Part shown: one piece after another, positions 58,903 through 64,000 of the stretch
Layout of the letters: every line of letters starts with the position of its first letter
How positions within the stretch are numbered: position 1 is the stretch's first letter
The notes under the pieces: model-generated
Told to the model about the DNA's origin: nothing
Databases searched by the model: none
What the model saw: the letters and a program-made list of their open reading frames with translations, nothing else
Translations under genes and position numbers: made by a program
DNA from: Pseudonocardia sp. CNS-139
GTDB lineage: Bacteria > Actinomycetota > Actinomycetes > Mycobacteriales > Pseudonocardiaceae
Direction of reading: 5' to 3'
Length of the DNA: 64,000 nt
Assembly (NCBI GenBank): GCA_001942415.1
Contig: MKJX01000110.1
Span: 1-64,000, forward strand

Positions 58903-58916
58903 CGAACGAACATTCG
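58903..58916. promoter_or_regulatory. Operator-like palindrome before paaA
   Basis: CGAACGAACATTCG, an imperfect copy of the perfect palindrome at 57343 (one mismatch in the arms), 19 bases upstream of the paaA start and overlapping the expected promoter. Probably bound by the same TetR regulator. Confidence 0.55.
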
Positions 58917-58934
58917 GTTTATGGAGGTTCGCCC

Positions 58935-59876
58935 ATGACCGCGTCCGTCGACTCCGGGCCGGAGGCCGGGTTCGCGGCCACGATCGCGGCCGACCAGCGC
59001 ATCGAGCCGCGCGACTGGATGCCCGACGCCTACCGCGGCACGCTGGTCCGCCAGATCGCCCAGCACGCCCACTCGGAGATCATCGGGATGCAGCCGGAGG
59101 GCAACTGGCTGCTGCGGGCGCCGAGCCTGCGCCGCAAGGCCATCCTGCTGGCGAAGGTGCAGGACGAGGCCGGGCACGGCATGTATCTCTACGCGGCGGC
59201 CGAGACGCTGGGCGTCGACCGGGCCGAGCTGACCGAGAAGCTGATCGCGGCGAAGCAGCGGTACTCCTCGATCTTCAACTACCCCACGCTCTCGTTCGCC
59301 GACGTCGGGGTGATCGGCTGGCTGGTCGACGGGGCCGCGATCTGCAACCAGGTGCCGCTCTGCCGCTGCTCGTACGGGCCGTACGCGCGGGCGATGATCC
59401 GGATCTGCAAGGAGGAGTCGTTCCACCAGCGGCAGGGCTACGAGCTGCTGCTCACGATGGTGCGCGGCACAGATGCGCAGCGGGAGATGGTGCAGGAGTC
59501 CACGAACCGCTGGTGGTGGCCCTCGCTGATGATGTTCGGCCCGCCGGACGCCGACTCGCCCAACACGCGGCAGTCGATGGCGTGGGGCATCAAGCGGCAC
59601 ACCAACGACGAGCTGCGCCAGCGCTTCGTCGACATGACGGTCCCGCAGGCCGACGCGCTGGGCGTCACGCTGCCGGACCCGGACCTGCGCTGGAACGCCG
59701 AGCGCGGCGCGTACGACTACACCGAGCCGGACTGGGCGGAGTTCAGGGCCGTGCTGGCCGGCGCCGGCCCGTGCAACGCACAGCGGCTCGCGCACCGGCG
59801 CCGCGCCCACGAGAACGGGGCCTGGGTGCGCGAGGCGGCCACGGCGTACGCGGAGAAGCACGGGAGCCGGCCATGA
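58935..59876 (+). CDS. paaA: Phenylacetyl-CoA 1,2-epoxidase catalytic subunit
   Basis: Intact, 313 aa. The diiron subunit of the PaaABC(D)E epoxidase, which oxygenates the aromatic ring of phenylacetyl-CoA. Carboxylate-bridged iron motifs: [20 protein letters not shown] (E/D-E-x2-H) and [16 protein letters not shown] (E-x2-H). Also [40 protein letters not shown] and [16 protein letters not shown], nearly invariant in PaaA. The ATG at 58935 follows GGAGG. Its stop overlaps paaB by four bases. Confidence 0.96.
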   Translation: MTASVDSGPEAGFAATIAADQRIEPRDWMPDAYRGTLVRQIAQHAHSEIIGMQPEGNWLLRAPSLRRKAILLAKVQDEAGHGMYLYAAAETLGVDRAELTEKLIAAKQRYSSIFNYPTLSFADVGVIGWLVDGAAICNQVPLCRCSYGPYARAMIRICKEESFHQRQGYELLLTMVRGTDAQREMVQESTNRWWWPSLMMFGPPDADSPNTRQSMAWGIKRHTNDELRQRFVDMTVPQADALGVTLPDPDLRWNAERGAYDYTEPDWAEFRAVLAGAGPCNAQRLAHRRRAHENGAWVREAATAYAEKHGSRP

Positions 59877-60163
59877 CCGAGCGCAGCGGCTGGCCGCTCT
59901 ACGAGGTGTTCGTGCGCAGCAAGCGCGGGCTCAACCACGTGCACGTCGGGTCGCTGCACGCGCCCGACGCCGAGATGGCGCTGCACAACGCCCGCGACCT
60001 CTACACCCGCCGCGGCGAGGGCGTCTCGATCTGGGTGGTGAAGGCCGCGGACGTCACCGCGAGCAGCCCCGACGAGAAGGACCCGTTCTTCGCGCCGGCC
60101 GCCGACAAGGTCTACCGGCACCCGACGTTCTACGTGATCCCGGAGGAGGTGCCGCACCTGTGA
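59873..60163 (+). CDS. paaB: Phenylacetyl-CoA epoxidase subunit PaaB
   Basis: Intact, 96 aa. Small subunit bridging the PaaAC heterodimers. It reads [40 protein letters not shown], then [20 protein letters not shown] and [16 protein letters not shown], the whole family pattern. Overlaps paaA and paaC by four bases. Confidence 0.95.
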   Translation: MTERSGWPLYEVFVRSKRGLNHVHVGSLHAPDAEMALHNARDLYTRRGEGVSIWVVKAADVTASSPDEKDPFFAPAADKVYRHPTFYVIPEEVPHL

Positions 60164-61059
60164 CCGACTCCGCCAACGCCTATCTCTCGCTCGCCGAGAC
60201 CACCGGGCACGACGACCCCCGGTGGGCGTTCGGCTCCGGGTTCGAGCAGCAGGACGCGGCCGAGGTCGCATCGCCGGTGCCGGACGGGGTCGCCGCCGCG
60301 GACCTCGCCGCCTACTGCCTGATGCTCGGCGACGACGCGCTGCTCGCCGGCCACCGGCTCACCGAGTGGGTCAGCAACGCGCCGGAGCTGGAGGAGGAGG
60401 TCGCGCTCGCGAACATCGCGCTGGACCTGCTCGGCCAGGCCCGGGTGCTGCTCGCCCGCGCCGGGCACGTCGAGGGCGCCGGCCGCGACGAGGACACGCT
60501 GGCCTACCTCCGCACCGAGGCGGAGTTCCGCCACGTCGCACTGGCCGAGCAGCCCGACGACCTGGACTTCGGCCGGTGCGTCGCCCGGCTGCTGGTGTTC
60601 TCCACCTGGCGGCTCGCGCTGCTGCACCGGCTGCTCGGCTCGGCCGACCCGGTGCTCGCCGCCGTCGCGGGCAAGGGCGTCAAGGAGGTCGCCTACCACC
60701 GCGACCACGCCGCCCGCTGGACGCTGCGCCTGGGCGACGGCACGCCGGAGTCGCACCGGCGGATGCAGGCCGCGCTGGAGTGGGTCTGGCCGTTCGTGGA
60801 CGAGCTCTTCCGCCCGTCGGACGAGGAGCGCCGGCTCGCCGCCGCCGGGGTGGCCGTCGACCCGGCGCAGGTCCGGGCCGAGTTCGACGCCGTGCTGCAC
60901 GAGGTGCTGGTCCGGGCCACGCTCACCCGGCCGGACCGCCCGGGCATCGGCCCGGTCGCGGGCCGCGGCGGCCGGCAGGGCCTGCACACCGAGAAGCTCG
61001 GGCCGCTGCTCGCGGAGATGCAGAGCGTGGCCCGGCAGCACCCCGGGGCGACGTGGTGA
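60160..61059 (+). CDS. paaC: Phenylacetyl-CoA epoxidase subunit PaaC
   Basis: Intact, 299 aa from GTG 60160. Structural partner of PaaA with the same four-helix fold but without a full diiron site. Motifs are YCLMLGDDALLAGHRLTEWV, APELEEEVALANIALDLLGQ, ARVLLARAG, LDFGRCVARLLVFSTWRLAL and KEVAYHRDHAARWTLRLGDG. Overlaps paaB and paaD. Confidence 0.93.
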   Translation: MTDSANAYLSLAETTGHDDPRWAFGSGFEQQDAAEVASPVPDGVAAADLAAYCLMLGDDALLAGHRLTEWVSNAPELEEEVALANIALDLLGQARVLLARAGHVEGAGRDEDTLAYLRTEAEFRHVALAEQPDDLDFGRCVARLLVFSTWRLALLHRLLGSADPVLAAVAGKGVKEVAYHRDHAARWTLRLGDGTPESHRRMQAALEWVWPFVDELFRPSDEERRLAAAGVAVDPAQVRAEFDAVLHEVLVRATLTRPDRPGIGPVAGRGGRQGLHTEKLGPLLAEMQSVARQHPGATW

Positions 61060-61553
61060 GCGCGGCGGCCGCGCGGGCGGCGGCCGCGGCCGTCGTCGAC
61101 CCGGAGATGCCGATGCTGACCATCGCCGACCTCGGCATCCTGCGCGAGGTGACCGAGCGCGGCGGCGCGGTGTCGGTGACGATCACCCCGACCTACTCCG
61201 GCTGCCCGGCCGTCGACGCCATCCGCGCCGACGTGCGCGCGGCGCTCGCCGCGGCCGGGTTCGCCGCCGTGGAGGTGCGCACGGTGCTGGCGCCGCCGTG
61301 GAGCACCGACTGGATCACCGAGGACGGCCGGCGCAAGCTCGCCGCGGCCGGCGTCGCCCCGCCCGGCCCGGCCGCGCCGCGCCCCGCCGGGCCGGTCCCG
61401 CTGACGCTCGTCCCGCCGGCGTCGGCCGTGCGCTGCCCGCGCTGCGGCGCCGCCGACACCGTGGAGCTGTCCCGGTTCGGGCCCACCGCGTGCACGGCGC
61501 TGCGCCGCTGCCGCGCCTGCGCCGAGCCGTTCGAGCACGTGAAGGAGCTCTGA
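61056..61553 (+). CDS. paaD: Phenylacetyl-CoA epoxidase assembly protein PaaD
   Basis: Intact, 165 aa from GTG 61056. DUF59 (MIP18/SufT-like) domain with VDPEMPMLTIADLGILREVT and ITPTYSGCPAVDAIRADVRA, then WSTDWITEDGRRKLAAAGVA, and a C-terminal zinc-ribbon of four Cys (VRCPRCGAADTVELSRFG, then RRCRACAEPFEH). It is thought to mature the iron-sulfur cluster of PaaE. Three bases separate it from paaE. Confidence 0.92.
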   Translation: MSAAAARAAAAAVVDPEMPMLTIADLGILREVTERGGAVSVTITPTYSGCPAVDAIRADVRAALAAAGFAAVEVRTVLAPPWSTDWITEDGRRKLAAAGVAPPGPAAPRPAGPVPLTLVPPASAVRCPRCGAADTVELSRFGPTACTALRRCRACAEPFEHVKEL

Positions 61554-61556
61554 CCG

Positions 61557-62635
61557 GTGACGCTCGCCGAGGCGCCGGCCCGCACGGGCTTCCACACGCT
61601 CCGCGTGGCGGGCGTGGAACAGCTCTGCGCGGACGCCGCCGCCGTCACGTTCGACGTGCCCGCGCACCTGCGGGAGGTCTACGCGTTCCGGCCCGGCCAG
61701 TACGTCACCCTGCGCCGGGTCGTGGACGGCGTGGACGAGCGCCGCTCGTACTCGATCTGCGCGCGGCCGGGGCGCGCTGCGGGTCGGCGTCCGGCGGGTG
61801 GAGGGCGGCCTGTTCTCCGGGTGGCTGGTCGACGGCGTGCGCCCGGACGACCCGGTCGAGGTCGCCCCGCCGGCCGGCGCGTTCACCCCGGACCTGGCGC
61901 CGGGCACCCACCACGTGCTGGTCGCGGCCGGGTCCGGGATCACCCCGGTGCTCTCGATCGCGGCGTCGCTGCTGGCGGCGCACGACAGCACACGCGTCAC
62001 CCTGCTCTACGGCAACCGGCGCACCGACACCGTGATGTTCACCGAGGAGATCGCCGACCTCAAGAACGCCCACGGCCCCCGGCTGCACCTCGTGCACGTG
62101 CTGTCGCGGGAGCCCGGGGAGGCCGAGATCGGCAACGGGCGCCTGGACGCCACCCGCCTGCGCCGGCTGCTCGGCGCGCTCGTCGACGTGCCGGGCGTCG
62201 ACGGATGGTGGCTGTGCGGGCCGCTCGGGATGACCGAGGACGCCGTCGCCGTGCTGGGGGAGCTGGGCGTGGACCGCAGGCGGGTCCACCGGGAGCTGTT
62301 CTACGTCGGCGAGCCGCCGCCCGAGCCGCACCGCCCCGACGACGCCGGTCCCACCGAGGGCAGCGACGTCACGGTGGTGCTCAACGGGCGCGCCACCCGG
62401 GTGACCGTGCCGCGGGACGTGCCGGTGCTCGACGGCGCGCAGCGGGTCCGCGGCGACCTGCCGTTCGCGTGCAGGGGCGGGGTCTGCGGCACGTGCCGGG
62501 CCAGGGTGACGGCGGGCGAGGTGGCGGATGCGCCGCAACTTCGCGCTGGAGCCCGAGGAGGTGGCCGCCGGGTTCGTCCTGACGTGCCAGAGCCGGCCCG
62601 CGTCCGACGAGGTCACGGTCGACTACGACGCCTGA
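61557..62635 (+). CDS. paaE: Phenylacetyl-CoA epoxidase reductase PaaE
   Basis: About 360 aa, passing electrons from NADPH through FAD and a [2Fe-2S] cluster to PaaABC. The GTG is at 61557. FAD domain with AFRPGQYVTLR and ERRSYSICA; NAD domain with VLVAAGSGITPVLSIAASLL, TLLYGNRR and WWLCGPLGMTEDAVAVLGEL; C-terminal plant-type ferredoxin with FACRGGVCGTCRARV and FVLTCQSRP (four Cys ligands). Two small frame breaks, near 61772 and 62527, are each best explained by a loss of two bases. Last gene of the paaG-TetR-paaABCDE run; it converges on the malic-enzyme-like gene with a 12-base gap. Confidence 0.9.
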
Positions 62636-62647
62636 CCGCCGGCGGCC

Positions 62648-63471
62648 TCAGCGGCGCCGGCCCGTGCTGCGGCGCAGGGCGTCGGCGACGGCGTGCGAGA
62701 TGTGCGGGTCGCGCGGCGGCCGCCACGGCCGGTTGCGGGTGGCGACGGCGACGGCCACGGCCTGTGCGCAGTCGCAGTACTGCTCGATCCCCACGCCCAT
62801 CGTGCCCGGCGGCTGCTCGGCCAGCGCCCGGAGCATGCCCGGCGCCGCGACCGACGGCCCGTGCGCGAGGCCGACGCCGAGGATCGACCCGTCGGGCCGG
62901 TCCGGGGCGAGCCGGCCCAGCTCGTCGCTGCGCAGCAGGTCGAGCACCACATCCGCGTCCCGGACGGCCCGGTGCAGCGGGAACCACTGCTGGTCGGTCT
63001 GGTTCCACATGCTGACCTCGTGCATCCCGCACCCCATCAGCACCGGCGTCAGCACGGGCATCCGCGCCGCGCCGACCACCAGCACCCGGGCCGACGCCGG
63101 GCGCAGCCCGATCCGGCGCAGGTAGGCGAGCGCGGCGGCGGTCAGCGCGACGGCGGTGGTGTCCTCCTCGGTGAGCACCGGCCGCCCGCCCTCCAGGTCG
63201 AGCGTGCGCTGCGCGGCCCGGGCGCGGGCGGCGTCGGTGCGCGTGATCAGCGCGGCCGCGACGTCGTCGGCGAGGCCGCGCAGCTGGGCCGTCAGCGCGT
63301 CGCCGCCGGCCGGGACCGTGACGGCGAACGCGCGTACCTCGCCGAGCCGCTCGACGGCGTCGCGTCGGCGGCGAGCGCCATGGCGAGCGGGCGGGCCGCG
63401 GCGGTGTGCGGGTGCGCGCTGCCGTCGCCGACCACCGCGACGCGGTACGGCGGCAGGTCCACGGCACTCAC
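62648..63471 (-). CDS. Malic-enzyme-like NAD-binding protein, unknown role
   Basis: About 274 aa from GTG 63471. After an N-terminal part (PYRVAVVGDGSAHPHTAAAR) comes a helical segment and then LTEEDTTAVALTAAALAYLR, SARVLVVGAARMPVLTPVLM, HEVSMWNQTDQQWFPLHRAV and RDADVVLDLL. The order (E-x-D-T..A..A..A-L, Rossmann V-G-A..MP-V, W-N-T-D) recalls the NAD domain of malic enzymes, but the catalytic N-terminal half is missing. IEQYCDCAQAVAVAVATRN follows. One base is missing near 63362. A TTGC-N8-GCAA palindrome shared with the ArsR gene lies 34 bases upstream. Function uncertain. Confidence 0.5.
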
Positions 63472-63504
63472 GGCCGGGCGCGAAAGGCTTATAGGTGCTG
63501 TTAC

Positions 63505-63520
63505 TTGCGAAAGTCTGCAA
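63505..63520. promoter_or_regulatory. ArsR-type operator before the malic-enzyme-like gene
   Basis: TTGC, eight bases, GCAA, within ACTTGCGAAAGTCTGCAACT. The same half-sites and spacing occur at 63918 before the ArsR gene. ArsR dimers bind imperfect inverted repeats of this kind. Confidence 0.55.
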
Positions 63521-63565
63521 CTCATCCTCGCAGTTCAGCGTGGGTTGGTACGTGTTGTGGGACGA

Positions 63566-63892
63566 CTAGGGTGTGCGCAGCTCCTCGAGCAGCTCGACCT
63601 GCCCGGACAGCACACCGGTGAGGATCGCGCGGGCCACGGCCAGCAGCTCGGACACCCGAGGGCTGGTCAGCGAGTAGAACACCGCCGACCCCTCGCGCCG
63701 GGTCGTCACCAGGCCGGCCCGGCGCAGCACGGCGAGCTGCTGGGACAGGTTGGCCGACTCGACCTCGATCTCGGCCAGCAACTCGGAGACGGCGTGCTCG
63801 CGGATGCTCAGCAGCTCGAGGACCCGGATGCGGACGGGGTGCCCGAGCGTCTTGAAGAACTCCGCCTTCGCCTGGTAGAGCGGCCTGCTCAT
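63566..63892 (-). CDS. ArsR-family winged-helix regulator
   Basis: Intact, 108 aa. The ATG at 63892 is preceded by GGAGGGAGG, favouring it over the frame start further upstream. It reads QAKAEFFKTLGHPVRIRVLE, then LLSIREHAVSELLAEIEVES, then ANLSQQLAVLRRAGLVTTRR, then EGSAVFYSLTSPRV: a standard winged helix. No Cys metal-binding box (ELCVCDL type) is present, so it is not a classic arsenic sensor. The TTGC-N8-GCAA palindromes before it and before the malic-enzyme-like gene suggest it controls both. Confidence 0.88.
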   Translation of the reverse strand: MSRPLYQAKAEFFKTLGHPVRIRVLELLSIREHAVSELLAEIEVESANLSQQLAVLRRAGLVTTRREGSAVFYSLTSPRVSELLAVARAILTGVLSGQVELLEELRTP

Positions 63893-63917
63893 CGCCCCTC
63901 CCTCCGGTCCGGACGGC

Positions 63918-63933
63918 TTGCACAACTTAGCAA
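63918..63933. promoter_or_regulatory. ArsR-type operator before the ArsR gene
   Basis: TTGC, eight bases (ACAACTTA), GCAA, followed by CTG. It is 26 bases upstream of the ArsR ATG, the position expected for autorepression, and pairs with the site at 63505. Confidence 0.55.
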
Positions 63934-64000
63934 CTGGAGAGAACGGACGGCGTTTCCGTCGGTGCCCGGGCCTACCCTCCGCCCGTGGCGTACGACGTGG

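Noticed and set aside
53928-59876. A 1982-codon plus-strand frame
   Set aside because: Its first half is the antisense of paaK and paaZ with the repetitive Arg/Gly/Ala composition of GC-rich shadows; the real plus-strand genes start at 57375 and 58935.
63566-63892. Arsenic-resistance repressor
   Set aside because: The metal-binding Cys motif of ArsR/CadC is absent and no arsenic transport or reductase gene adjoins it.

Overview
The window is about 72-75% G+C by eye, with GTG/TTG starts, four-base stop/start overlaps and very short intergenic gaps. A mycothiol-type enzyme, a DUF574 methyltransferase, LAL-type LuxR regulators and a class II DAHP synthase point to a soil actinomycete, most plausibly Pseudonocardiaceae; the genus is an inference. 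Many genes that read as full-length homologues are broken by isolated one- or two-base losses. These are spread evenly over housekeeping and accessory genes, so I treat them as probable sequence errors. For such genes I give whole-gene coordinates and name the break.

Regions. (1) 1-4.8 kb is an accessory edge with visibly lower G+C: an IS110 transposase cut by the window edge, a Shedu (DUF4263) defence nuclease with a coupled 51-aa partner, a membrane protein, a secreted protein and a recombinase-like HTH protein. A ~170-bp GC-rich tandem repeat and lnt follow. (2) 6.8-25.6 kb is a large catabolic island. On the minus strand one tightly packed operon runs flavin monooxygenase-metF-folD-purU-folC-folP-pabB. 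Divergent from it are a LigM-type tetrahydrofolate-dependent O-demethylase, a YtcJ-type amidohydrolase and an alcohol dehydrogenase. A GntR regulator then faces a second operon: split transketolase, beta-hydroxyacid dehydrogenase, aldehyde dehydrogenase, 6-oxocamphor-hydrolase-like crotonase and flavin reductase. Matching TGGY-N3-RCCA palindromes in both divergent promoter regions suggest one GntR regulon. The logic is demethylation onto THF, one-carbon disposal (MetF, FolD, PurU) and a dedicated supply of folate.

(3) 25.7-41 kb is mixed: small membrane and stress genes, a siderophore-interacting protein, an ECF42-type sigma factor with its DGPF partner, LigJ (4-oxalomesaconate hydratase), an SDR/TetR pair with a clear operator, DUF4185, a ClC channel, an MFS transporter, and several gene remnants (TetR, MGT glycosyltransferase, luciferase-like monooxygenase, integrase). 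(4) 39.9-53.9 kb holds a P450 and a completely coupled trpE-G-D-C-B-A-DAHP synthase operon, followed by two large LuxR-type ATPase regulators. Its enzymes carry signs of de-regulation (short DAHPS without the inhibitory insertion, TrpE LLES changed to LLEG). TrpB lacks the catalytic PLP lysine while TrpA keeps its catalytic residues. An identical 17-bp palindrome lies upstream of both the P450 and trpE. I read this as a candidate specialised (indole- or anthranilate-type) pathway, not housekeeping tryptophan synthesis.

(5) 53.9-62.6 kb is the aerobic phenylacetate pathway: paaK and paaZ on one strand, paaG, a TetR regulator and paaABCDE on the other, with CGAACG-type palindromes at both promoters. 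(6) The right end carries a malic-enzyme-like gene and an ArsR regulator, each preceded by a TTGC-N8-GCAA palindrome. No rRNA, tRNA or CRISPR array was seen.
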